A stretch of DNA of 14,903 nucleotides from CAYFSC01 sp964345695. GTDB lineage: Bacteria; Bacteroidota; Rhodothermia; Rhodothermales; Salinibacteraceae. The stretch is taken from contig CAYFSC010000070.1 of assembly GCA_964345695.1 (NCBI GenBank), positions 1-14,903 of the forward strand, in the 5' to 3' direction. Each line of letters opens with the position of its first letter. Position 1 is the stretch's first letter. The translations under genes were made by a program, and so were the position numbers. The notes under the pieces were generated by a model. It was not told the origin of the DNA, made no database searches, and saw only the letters and a program-made list of their open reading frames with translations. Positions 1-6,603 of this stretch are shown here, in pieces.

Positions 1-23
1 AGCGTGCGACTGGAACGCCGGCG

Positions 24-473
24 TCACACCTGCACGTCAAGCGGTTCGGGCTGCTGAGCCTGATGCGGGTGCTCGTCACCGGCGTAGACCTTCAGCTTCT
101 TGAACATCTCGCGGCCGAGCGTTCCACTGGGAAGCATGCCCTTCACGGCATGCTCGATGAGGCGCTCGGGATGCTCCTCGCGCACCTCGTCGGCAGATTT
201 CGTCTTCTCACCGCCCGGATAGCCGCTGTAGGTGCGGTAGATTTTCTGGAAGTCCTTCTGCCCGGTCAGGCGCACCTTCTCGGCGTTCGTAACGATGACG
301 AAGTCGCCGGTATCCATGTGCGGCGTGTACATCGGCTTGTGCTTGCCGCGCAGAACGTGGGCGACGCGAGACGCCAAGCGGCCCACCGGCAGGTTGGTGG
401 CGTCCACCACGTGCCAGTCCCGATCAATGTCGTCCGGCGTGGCGCTGTAGGTCTTGAAACTTTGAGTGTTCAT
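24..473 (-). CDS. rplM: 50S ribosomal protein L13
   Basis: A 149-residue protein, the usual length for bacterial L13, a large-subunit protein that binds 23S rRNA and assembles early. The N-terminal half has the family pattern around WHVVDATNLPVGRLASRVAH and LRGKHKP, then DTGDFVIVTNAEKVRLTG. The C-terminal half carries the signature AVKGMLP followed by GREMFKKLKVYAG. The tail is rich in Gln, Pro and Asp. The frame opens further upstream to a GTG at 518, but the ATG at 473 gives the conserved-length protein and is preferred. No Shine-Dalgarno lies before it. L13 is normally co-transcribed with rpsI (S9), which would begin beyond the left edge on this strand. The gene is divergent from the ECF sigma gene across 229 bp. 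Identity is certain from the motifs; the exact start is likely. Confidence 0.97.
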   Translation of the reverse strand: MNTQSFKTYSATPDDIDRDWHVVDATNLPVGRLASRVAHVLRGKHKPMYTPHMDTGDFVIVTNAEKVRLTGQKDFQKIYRTYSGYPGGEKTKSADEVREEHPERLIEHAVKGMLPSGTLGREMFKKLKVYAGDEHPHQAQQPEPLDVQV

Positions 474-611
474 CGTATTCGGTTGGGGCTCGGTCCAAAA
501 CTGCAGGCTGTCTGTCACGTGTGGCAGAGGTGCAGGTTTTCGCCAGCGAACGGTATTCCTGTAATCTTGAAGGATTGCGCTCCGTCCCGGCAGAGGGAAT
601 TCGAGCCGTCA

Positions 612-641
612 TTGGAAGAAAGACCGTGCATCGTCTATATT
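612..641 (+). promoter_or_regulatory. candidate promoter of the ECF sigma gene
   Basis: TTGGAA at 612-617 (4 of 6 to TTGACA) is followed after 18 bp by TATATT at 636-641 (5 of 6 to TATAAT). A start near 648 would leave a leader of about 55 nt before the ATG at 703. The -10 overlaps a TAgtcTTTG string (641-649), which resembles the Bacteroidota -7 element TAnnTTTG with one extra base. The site is in the divergent 229-bp spacer between rplM and the sigma gene. No equally clear promoter was seen for rplM. This is a sequence match only. Confidence 0.35.
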
Positions 642-702
642 AGTCTTTGCACATGCCCGTGCACAGGGCCCGTCCAACATTTATTCGTGTGGATCCGGCT
701 TC

Positions 703-1338
703 ATGTCTCTCCCTCCGCGTCTTCGTTCTCTTGTCGATCAATTGCCCTTCGAACTGGCGGATATTGAGGCCATAAACAGTGTCTTCGAACGGTGGACCGA
801 GAACGAAGCGTCCCACGACAAGCGGATCGTCGATATCTGGACGTACTGCTACGTCGTCCGGTACTTCTACATAAAGTCGGTCCAGGACGAGATCCGCGGC
901 GCCTCCGACGTCGATGCGCTGGTGACAAAAGCCTATGAGCGCGTCAACGAAAAGCGGCTCCATCTTCGCGAGCCCAACCGGTATGCGCATTGGGTGAGCG
1001 TCGTCTGCAAGCGTGTTTTCCTGAATCACGTCCGGGACAGGTTTGAAGAAGCCTCCATCCACGCCGAAGATGGACCGCAGTTGCCCCCTGCAGATCCCCT
1101 TCGCTCGTTCAGTGACCTCGGATTTACCCGTCAGGTGGTGGCCAACGCCATTGGTCGGCTTCCCGATTATTTGCAGGAAACAGCCCGCCTGTACTTTCTG
1201 GAGGAGCGCACCTTCGTAGAGGTCAGCGAGGAGATTGACAAGCCGGTCTCAACAGTGCGTGCGTACAAACACAAGATTGTGAAGCGCCTGCGCGATGATG
1301 CCACCCTTGCCACGCTCATGCAATGGCGGGAAATATGA
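703..1338 (+). CDS. ECF-type RNA polymerase sigma factor (sigma-70 family)
   Basis: A 211-residue protein with the two-domain layout of ECF sigma factors. Residues about 45-115 fit sigma region 2: an acidic helix DVDALVTKAYERV, then NRYAHWVSVVCKRVFLNHVRDR, which matches the usual W-x-x-x-I-A-x-N-x-x-x-D-x-x-R pattern. A linker with Pro follows at 125-135. Residues about 145-198 fit region 4: AIGRLPDYLQETARLYFLEE, then a helix-turn-helix with VSEEIDKPVSTVRAYKHKIVKRLR. It would direct RNA polymerase to a dedicated promoter set, probably released by an inhibitory partner; the membrane protein at 1447 is the natural candidate. About 40 N-terminal residues precede region 2, a little longer than a minimal ECF factor. 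No Shine-Dalgarno is present; CGGCTTC sits directly before the ATG. The family call is strong; regulon and ECF subgroup are unknown. Confidence 0.85.
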   Translation: MSLPPRLRSLVDQLPFELADIEAINSVFERWTENEASHDKRIVDIWTYCYVVRYFYIKSVQDEIRGASDVDALVTKAYERVNEKRLHLREPNRYAHWVSVVCKRVFLNHVRDRFEEASIHAEDGPQLPPADPLRSFSDLGFTRQVVANAIGRLPDYLQETARLYFLEERTFVEVSEEIDKPVSTVRAYKHKIVKRLRDDATLATLMQWREI

Positions 1339-1433
1339 AAGTTGCGTGGTGGGCATTATGTGTTCTCGTTGTCAATCATCTATATGGTACAGTACACTTT
1401 TTGACGAGCGTGCAGTGCATCACCGTCTCGTAA
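1335..1433 (+). CDS. possible 32-residue hydrophobic small protein or leader peptide
   Basis: The ATG at 1335 overlaps the sigma-factor stop in an ATGA junction, the arrangement typical of translational coupling, and the frame runs 32 codons to TAA at 1431-1433. The next gene starts 13 bp later. The predicted peptide begins MKVAWWALCVLVV, a basic residue followed by a hydrophobic stretch, as in a small membrane peptide or signal sequence. It contains Cys9 and Cys28. Codon choice (TTA, CTA, ACA, GTA, TGT) is unlike the GC-rich neighbours, which argues against a long-conserved gene. It could instead only carry ribosomes from the sigma gene to the downstream gene, or be chance. I do not recognise a family. 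Confidence 0.3.
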   Translation: MKVAWWALCVLVVNHLYGTVHFLTSVQCITVS

Positions 1434-1446
1434 GAATCCCGCATGT

Positions 1447-2469
1447 ATGAAATCTCCTCAAGAGCACATCTTAGCATACCCGCACCTTTCTTCTGAAGAC
1501 AAGAAAGAGGTGGAGGTGTACGTGGATGAGCACCCAGAGTGGAAGCCGCTGCTTCGAGATGTGAGGGCACTGGAGAGCCTGGCACACGACGCGCAACGCA
1601 TCAGCGCGCTTCCGCCGGGAGACGAAGTGCTGGCCACGTACGTTATGGCTCAGGGGTTGTATCCCGGCGGCGCTCCGCCTTCGATGCGCGATGCCTTCAA
1701 GCGCTTAGAGGCCCGAATGGAGACCGACGCGGATCTCCGCGCGCAGTATGAACGCGTCCGCTCGCACCTGGAAGAGCTCGATGCGGCCTTCGATCCTCCG
1801 GCGCACTTCGAGGACCTGACGGGACATGCCGCCCTCCGCGATGCCGATGCGCAGTCGGCTTCTTCAGATCCAGACAACGCGGAGACCGGGGCGTCTTCCC
1901 GTGCGGTCCGGGAGCCGGAGCCGCCCTCGCGCACAACTGCAGAGCGTGTCTCGGCCTGGGGGATGTCGGCGGCGGGCCGGTGGACAATCGCGGCCGTCGC
2001 ACTTCTCGTCGTGGTCTATGGCGCGCTGTACGTCGGCAGCCGGCTCTCGCAGGATCCGCTGGACCGGCTCGCCTCGGTCCGTGTCGACCAGGACGTGCTC
2101 GATAGCTACCAGGTACGAACGCGGAGCGTAGCCCCCGATCCTGGTTCCACCTCGGTCGATCAGACCTACCTAACGGCCCTGCGCACGCTTGACGAGGCGC
2201 GACAATCGACTCTCGGTCTGTTCCCCCACTACGAAGCCGACAAGCTCGATCGAGCGGAAGAACTGCTTCTCACCGTGGTCGAACAGACCGACGACGGCTC
2301 CTTCCTACAGTTGGAGGCGCTTTACTACCTCGGGAACGTCCAGTTGGCCCGGGGAAACGTTGAGCGGGCTCGACGCAGCTTAAAGGCGGTAGCTCAGCTG
2401 GAGGGGCGGCGCGCCGAGGAAGCCTATGCGATTCTGAAGGAGCTTCAGCAGGAGGTCGCTCCACGGTGA
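1447..2469 (+). CDS. single-pass membrane protein, putative anti-sigma factor with TPR-like outer domain
   Basis: A 340-residue protein next to the sigma factor and probably its regulator. Residues 1-115 form two helical segments like anti-sigma N-terminal domains: about 19-45 (EVYVDEHPEWKPLLRDVRAL) and about 84-111 (LEARMETDADLRAQYERVR). They align without gaps at an offset of 65, suggesting duplication. Neither has the His/Cys zinc ligands of the ZAS type. An acidic, Ser/Pro-rich linker (about 125-170) leads to one membrane segment at about 180-196 (IAAVALLVVVYGALYVG). Outside, residues about 240-335 are helical and TPR-like, with ALYYLGNVQLARGNVERARR. N-in topology is expected because no signal peptide precedes the membrane segment. 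The gene lies 108 bp after the sigma stop, with the possible small ORF between, and is convergent with dnaN. The anti-sigma role is inferred from layout and neighbourhood. Confidence 0.65.
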   Translation: MKSPQEHILAYPHLSSEDKKEVEVYVDEHPEWKPLLRDVRALESLAHDAQRISALPPGDEVLATYVMAQGLYPGGAPPSMRDAFKRLEARMETDADLRAQYERVRSHLEELDAAFDPPAHFEDLTGHAALRDADAQSASSDPDNAETGASSRAVREPEPPSRTTAERVSAWGMSAAGRWTIAAVALLVVVYGALYVGSRLSQDPLDRLASVRVDQDVLDSYQVRTRSVAPDPGSTSVDQTYLTALRTLDEARQSTLGLFPHYEADKLDRAEELLLTVVEQTDDGSFLQLEALYYLGNVQLARGNVERARRSLKAVAQLEGRRAEEAYAILKELQQEVAPR

Positions 2470-2521
2470 CCCCAGTCCCATCCAGCGTCAGGAATCCTGC
2501 GTCGGGACAGTGGAGAAGGAC

Positions 2522-2549
2522 GGACAGGGGCGGAGCAGCCAGCCTGTCC
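2522..2549. terminator. hairpin between convergent genes, possible terminator
   Basis: GGACAGG (2522-2528) can pair with CCTGTCC (2543-2549) over a 14-nt loop. It lies in the 123-bp spacer between the ends of the membrane-protein gene (plus) and dnaN (minus), where a two-way terminator is expected. No T-tract follows on either strand, so intrinsic termination is uncertain. Confidence 0.25.
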
Positions 2550-2592
2550 ATTCCGCTCCTCCAGCCCCCAACGCGACCCGTGGAGGCGGGCG

Positions 2593-3726
2593 CTACGCAT
2601 ATGTGTTCAGCATGACCGGCATGATGAGCATGAGGATCTCTTCGCCTTCCGGTTGCTCCTGCGGAACCACGATGCCAGCCCGGTTGGGCGAGCTGAGCTC
2701 GAAAACGACCTCCTCGCACGTCACGTTGCTGAGCACCTCGGTCAGGTACTCGGAGTTGAAGCCGATTTCCATCTCCTCGCTGTCGTAGTCGCAGTGCACA
2801 ACCTCCTCGGCTTCGCTGGAGCGCTCGACATCTTCCGCTGAGATGGTCACCGCGTCGCTGGTGATGGAGAGGCGGATCTGATTCGTCATGCTGGAGGAGT
2901 ACAGGCCAACGCGCTTGACGGCGTTGAGCATGTCTTCACGGTTGACGGTGAGCATCCGTTCGTTCTCGTCAGGGATGACCGCCTCGTAGTTGGGATACTT
3001 CTCGTCGATGAGTCGCGCGAGGACACGGGCGTTCCCGAAGTCGAAGCCGACGTGCCCCTCGTCGATTGCGATGGTGCACATCTCGTCGTCCTCTACGATC
3101 TTGCCAGCCAGCTTCGTGGCCTTCTCCGGAACGATGAAGACCACCGGTTCCGCGGCCGTCAACCCCGGGACCCCGAGCCGCACCAGGCGGTGCCCGTCGG
3201 TGGCCACCACCCGCGTGGTGTCCTCACCGACCTGAAAGTAGACGCCCATCATCGCGGGGCGGAGGGCGTCTTGGCTCACGGCGAAGGCGGTCTTGTCGAT
3301 GGCCTCACTGAGCAGATGGCCCTCTGTCGTGACCTCGTTCGTGCCTTCCAACTCCGGCAGTTCAGGATAGTCGGCCCCGTCGTGGCCCACCATCTTGTAG
3401 TGGCCCTGGTCGGTTTCCATGCGGATCTCGAAGTCGCCGTCGGCCGTGAAGGTGATCGGCAGGTCGGGCAGCGCACGCAGCGTGTCGAGCAGCCGCTTGG
3501 AGGGCACCGCGACGGCCTGGCTTTCCGGCGTGCCGTTGGTCTCGAACTGCACCGGCAGCGTGCGAACGATGGAGATCTCCAGGTCCGTCGCGCTAAGTCG
3601 CAGGTTGTCGCCGTCCTGCTCGAAGAGAATGCACTCCAAAATGGGCATGGTGCTCTTCGACGGCACGGCGCCCTTTACGGTGTTGAGTGCATCGAGGAGG
3701 TCGGCACTGGAGGCGGTGAATTTCAT
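2593..3726 (-). CDS. dnaN: DNA polymerase III beta subunit (sliding clamp)
   Basis: A 377-residue protein, normal for DnaN. The dimeric ring encircles DNA and tethers polymerase III; it also docks other replication and repair proteins. The N-terminus MKFTASSADLLDALNTVKGAV and the segment SKSTMPILECILFE are typical of domain 1. VVATDGHRLVRL (domain 2) and the C-terminal end MLIMPVMLNTYA, part of the partner-binding cleft, are diagnostic. The frame opens 36 codons upstream, but the ATG at 3726 matches the conserved start. The protein is notably acidic, with runs such as DDE and SEEMEIG, in keeping with a halophile. It lies 155 bp downstream of dnaA on the same strand. recF, often next, is absent: the following gene is convergent and unrelated. 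Confidence 0.98.
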   Translation of the reverse strand: MKFTASSADLLDALNTVKGAVPSKSTMPILECILFEQDGDNLRLSATDLEISIVRTLPVQFETNGTPESQAVAVPSKRLLDTLRALPDLPITFTADGDFEIRMETDQGHYKMVGHDGADYPELPELEGTNEVTTEGHLLSEAIDKTAFAVSQDALRPAMMGVYFQVGEDTTRVVATDGHRLVRLGVPGLTAAEPVVFIVPEKATKLAGKIVEDDEMCTIAIDEGHVGFDFGNARVLARLIDEKYPNYEAVIPDENERMLTVNREDMLNAVKRVGLYSSSMTNQIRLSITSDAVTISAEDVERSSEAEEVVHCDYDSEEMEIGFNSEYLTEVLSNVTCEEVVFELSSPNRAGIVVPQEQPEGEEILMLIMPVMLNTYA

Positions 3727-3881
3727 GGCGATGTCAGTCGGCGAAGAGATTCGACGTGGCGAGGAAACGCGGAGCGCTGTATACGGTGCGGCTGCCGGTG
3801 GGGATCCATCGACGGTGCAGTGGCCCTCCGCCAAATGACAAGCGGGAAGCCTGCAGTGGCGGCCCTCACAGATTCCGCCTC

Positions 3882-5528
3882 TTACCGTGCTCGCAGCTCA
3901 ATCTTGCGCCCGATCTCCTCGACCATGCTGCGGAACTGGGCGTCCGTCTCCATCTGGTCTTCCACCGTATTGTTGGCGTGGATCACGGTCGAGTGGTCGC
4001 GCCCGCCGAAGTGGAGTCCGATGGTCTTGAGAGAATGCTGAGTGCGGTGCTTGCTGTAGTACATGGCAATTTGCCGGGCGCGCACCACCTCTCGCTTGCG
4101 CGTCTTGGCCCGCACGAGGTCTTCCTCGATGTCGAGGTACTCGCACACGATGCGCTGAATCTCCTCGATTGTAAGGTTGACCTGCTGATCTTCGACGAAG
4201 TCGCGCAGGACGTCTTTGGCAAGCTGGAGGTTCAGTTCGCGCTGGTGCAGCGACGAATGCGCCAGAAGGCGAACGAGCGCTCCCTCCAGCTCGCGGATGT
4301 TGCTCTTGATGTTGTGCGCCATGAACTCGATCACGTCTTGATCGAGGTCCACCCCGTCGTCCTCGGCCTTGCGCTGCAGGATGGCGATACGCGTTTCGAG
4401 GCCGGGCGGCTGCACGTCGGCCGACAGGCCCCATTGGAAGCGGGACAGCAGGCGCTCCTCGATGCCTTCAATTTCACGCGGGGGGCGATCGGCCGAAAGG
4501 ACGATCTGCTTGCCGCTCTGGTGCAGCGCGTTGAAAATGTGGAAGAACTCCTCCTGGGTCTTCTCCTTGCCGCTGAAAAACTGGACGTCGTCCACAATAA
4601 GCAGATCAATCTGGCGGTAGAACATCGAAAACTCCCCGATGCGGTTCCGCTGGATCGACTGCACGAACTCGGTGGTGAAGCGCTCGCTGGAGACGTACAG
4701 CACCTTGTCGACGTTGGCCTGCTCGTCGGCGTAGTTGCCAACGGCCTGAATCAGGTGCGTCTTCCCGAGGCCAACGCCCCCGTAGACAAGAAAGGGATTG
4801 AAGCTGGTGCCGCCGGGTTCCTGCGCGATGGCCCATGCCGCGCTTCGAGCCAGCCGGTTGCAGTCGCCTTCGATGAAGCGGTCGAAGGTGTAGCTGTCGT
4901 TGAGTTTGCTGTCGATCTCCGTCTTCTGAATCCCGGGAATTGCGAAGGGATTCTGCACCGGAGGCTCCTGCGAAGCATCGCCGTCGGACGATGGCGCCGC
5001 GTTGCTGCCGGAGGACGTCTGCCGGTTGCGTGCCGACGCCGAGCCGCTCTGCTGTTGGCGTTCGGCGGCCTGTGCCCCCTGAGCCTGACGACCGGGCGGA
5101 GGGCGATTCTGCGAACGCGATCCGGTCGACGGACGCCGATTGCTGGACGGAGAAGACGTGCGGTCCGCCGACTCCTCATCGGCCGCAGACGATGCGCCCG
5201 TGTCCCCCTGCGCACTGGAGGACCCACGGGCGGGAGGGGCATCAAGGTCGTCCAGGTTGGCCTGCTTGGCCACTACGTCGTAGAAGAGCCGGCCGTCGGA
5301 GCCGAGTACGCTCGTAATGGCCTTCCGAAGCAACGAAAAATAGTGGTCCTCCAGCCACTCGTAGTGAAAGCGGCTGGGAAGCTGGATGGTCAGCTTCTGG
5401 ATGTCGTCTTCTTCCTCCAGCGATTGGGCCTGGAGCGGACCGAACCACGTCTTGTAGCTCTGGCTGTTGACGTTCTCCCGGATGATCGAGAGGCATTCGT
5501 TCCAGACGTCCTCAGCAGAGCGATCCAT
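3882..5528 (-). CDS. dnaA: chromosomal replication initiator protein DnaA
   Basis: A 548-residue protein of four-domain DnaA type. Domain I (1 to about 90) carries YKTWFGPLQ and RFHYEWLEDHY. Domain II (about 95-190) is a long low-complexity linker rich in Ser, Gln, Arg and Pro, longer than in E. coli. Domain III is the AAA+ module: NPFAIPG entry, NPFLVYGGVGLGKTHLIQA Walker A (Lys256, Thr257), LLIVDDVQFFSGK Walker B (Asp313, Asp314), sensor segment VLSADRPPREI, and SRFQWGL. Domain IV holds the DNA-binding signature GLHFGGRDHSTVIHA at 504-518. It binds DnaA boxes, opens the origin and loads the helicase. The frame stays open upstream to an ATG at 5705, but the ATG at 5528 begins the usual MDRSAEDVWNECL and is preferred. 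The probable origin lies just upstream, and dnaN follows on the same strand. Confidence 0.98.
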   Translation of the reverse strand: MDRSAEDVWNECLSIIRENVNSQSYKTWFGPLQAQSLEEEDDIQKLTIQLPSRFHYEWLEDHYFSLLRKAITSVLGSDGRLFYDVVAKQANLDDLDAPPARGSSSAQGDTGASSAADEESADRTSSPSSNRRPSTGSRSQNRPPPGRQAQGAQAAERQQQSGSASARNRQTSSGSNAAPSSDGDASQEPPVQNPFAIPGIQKTEIDSKLNDSYTFDRFIEGDCNRLARSAAWAIAQEPGGTSFNPFLVYGGVGLGKTHLIQAVGNYADEQANVDKVLYVSSERFTTEFVQSIQRNRIGEFSMFYRQIDLLIVDDVQFFSGKEKTQEEFFHIFNALHQSGKQIVLSADRPPREIEGIEERLLSRFQWGLSADVQPPGLETRIAILQRKAEDDGVDLDQDVIEFMAHNIKSNIRELEGALVRLLAHSSLHQRELNLQLAKDVLRDFVEDQQVNLTIEEIQRIVCEYLDIEEDLVRAKTRKREVVRARQIAMYYSKHRTQHSLKTIGLHFGGRDHSTVIHANNTVEDQMETDAQFRSMVEEIGRKIELRAR

Positions 5529-5736
5529 ATCCAAGACACAGAGACACGCCTGCCAGCCGGCGCCGTACGCCGGGGCAGAATGAGCAGAAACAAGCGGGAA
5601 GCAAAACCGACACTGCGCCCCCTCGTCGGCGGTTGTCGCACAGCCCAGAGAACGCACCGCGGTACGGCACGCCTCTCCCCGGGTTGGCATGCATTTCGGG
5701 CCCACGGAAGAGCCAGCGCGAAGCCCATCCGAGAAC

Positions 5737-5745
5737 TGTGGACAG
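5737..5745 (-). promoter_or_regulatory. DnaA-box-like site, leftmost and inverted
   Basis: The minus strand reads CTGTCCACA, two mismatches from TTATCCACA and identical to the site at 5785-5793 on the other strand. It lies about 210 bp upstream of the dnaA start, so it could serve dnaA autoregulation as well as origin function. It is the only clear member in this orientation. Confidence 0.45.
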
Positions 5746-5784
5746 AGCCGTTTTCACCTTGGCGCACTGGCGAGGCGCACCGTT

Positions 5785-5805
5785 CTGTCCACAGAGTTAT
5801 CCACA
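5785..5805 (+). promoter_or_regulatory. DnaA box pair 1
   Basis: CTGTCCACA (5785-5793, two mismatches) is followed 12 bp later, start to start, by a perfect TTATCCACA (5797-5805) in the same orientation. The perfect 9-mer is the high-affinity consensus recognised by DnaA domain IV. Confidence 0.85.
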
Positions 5806-5856
5806 GCAGCCGGGAAACAGCGGTCGAGATCGGGCTTCAAATTCTTGACACGTACA

Positions 5857-5876
5857 TTATCCACAAGATATCCACA
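5857..5876 (+). promoter_or_regulatory. DnaA box pair 2
   Basis: A perfect TTATCCACA (5857-5865) is followed 11 bp later by ATATCCACA (5868-5876, one mismatch), same orientation. The pair lies just left of the AT-rich patch, a placement that would let a DnaA filament extend into it. Confidence 0.85.
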
Positions 5877-5902
5877 GGGTTTCAACAAGGCGGTATCCCC
5901 TG

Positions 5903-5965
5903 GACAATCAAGGACTTGTAGAAAATATAAAAGCTCCTCCGACAATCTATTGCCTTCAATATGGG
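5903..5965. other. AT-rich patch, candidate DNA unwinding element
   Basis: The stretch around GTAGAAAATATAAAAG (5919-5934) and the following ACAATCTATTGCC and TTCAATATGG is much richer in A and T than the surrounding sequence. The 7-mer GACAATC occurs twice, at 5903 and 5941. It lies between DnaA box pairs 2 and 3. An unwinding element is expected beside the boxes in bacterial origins; this is the best candidate by composition. Confidence 0.5.
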
Positions 5966-6009
5966 CACACGCCCTTCAAGAAAACGACGGTGTAGGGAGA
6001 GAACACACG

Positions 6010-6029
6010 TTTTCCACACGTTACTCACA
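6010..6029 (+). promoter_or_regulatory. DnaA box pair 3
   Basis: TTTTCCACA (6010-6018), which fits the relaxed consensus TTWTNCACA, is followed 11 bp later by TTACTCACA (6021-6029, one mismatch to the relaxed consensus), same orientation as pairs 1 and 2. These are weaker matches and may be low-affinity sites. Confidence 0.6.
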
Positions 6030-6603
6030 GGCAGCGGGCCCAGGTGAAAATTGTCCCGGCTGCGGATGCAAGCCGTGTGAGATCGCCCCCCGGTGCGACC
6101 CTGAAGTCATTGTGGCACCGGTGCGCGCGCAACGACGCCCCGTCCACAGATTCTCGGGTTGGACAACGATAATGATCGACCCTGGCAACGTCAAGATCTT
6201 CAGCCTCGATTTCATGAAGGTGCTGTATCCGGCCCGTGCGGCACCGAGGGGGTGCCACGAAACGATGGCTGCCTGAAACGTAAGCGACCGACCGGTGGCT
6301 CCGTTGCCCCGAACTGGGGAACTGTTTTGGAGCTGTACAGGCGAGAAGGCGGAGGCTCTGGAATGCACCGGCGGCCTGTCGTTGCGCGACCTGTCGTTGC
6401 ATGAACAGGGCCGAGCAGGCAGTGCGAAAGGCGACGGCTCTGCACCCGTCTCCCCGGAGCGGAACTGCAGGAGTTCGGGCCATTTGAATCGTTCTGCGCT
6501 AAAGCCGATTGCTCGGCCGTTTCCGAACAGCCGTCCAGATTCCAAACGAATCCTTCCGCGAGCCCGTCTTCCCCCGGGCCAACGAAGAGACTTTCGACGC
6601 CCT

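Larger units (their letters stand above)
5529..6603. other. probable chromosomal replication origin (oriC) and dnaA/yceD divergent intergenic region
   Basis: About 1.07 kb separates the divergent dnaA and yceD starts, with no convincing gene in it. The part nearer dnaA holds the DnaA-box cluster: two perfect TTATCCACA, plus ATATCCACA, TTTTCCACA, TTACTCACA and two CTGTCCACA. A distinctly AT-rich patch at about 5903-5965 is a candidate unwinding element. Origins beside dnaA with this box sequence are a general bacterial pattern. The part from about 6030 to 6603 has weaker content: one weak CCGTCCACA (6140-6148), a hairpin GGCACC/GGTGCC (6240-6256) and a short 15-bp-period repeat (6375-6404). 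The dnaA and yceD promoters should lie here, but I cannot place them with confidence. Confidence 0.82.

Noticed and set aside
538..552. TTCGCCAGCGAA palindrome upstream of rplM as an L13 autoregulatory leader
   Set aside because: Only a four-pair stem with a 4-nt loop, and I cannot match it to a known L13 leader structure; no comparative support available.
5529..5705. In-frame upstream extension of dnaA to an ATG at 5705
   Set aside because: The added 59 residues are Cys-rich and not DnaA-like; MDRSAEDVWNECL at 5528 is the expected domain I start.
3756..5921. A 721-codon plus-strand open frame antisense to dnaA
   Set aside because: It mirrors dnaA almost exactly, as expected from GC-rich codon bias on the opposite strand, and its product shows no family pattern. 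DnaA on the minus strand has every diagnostic motif.
6295..6603. In-frame upstream extension of yceD
   Set aside because: The extra 103 residues have no family features; the conserved protein begins at the ATG at 6604.
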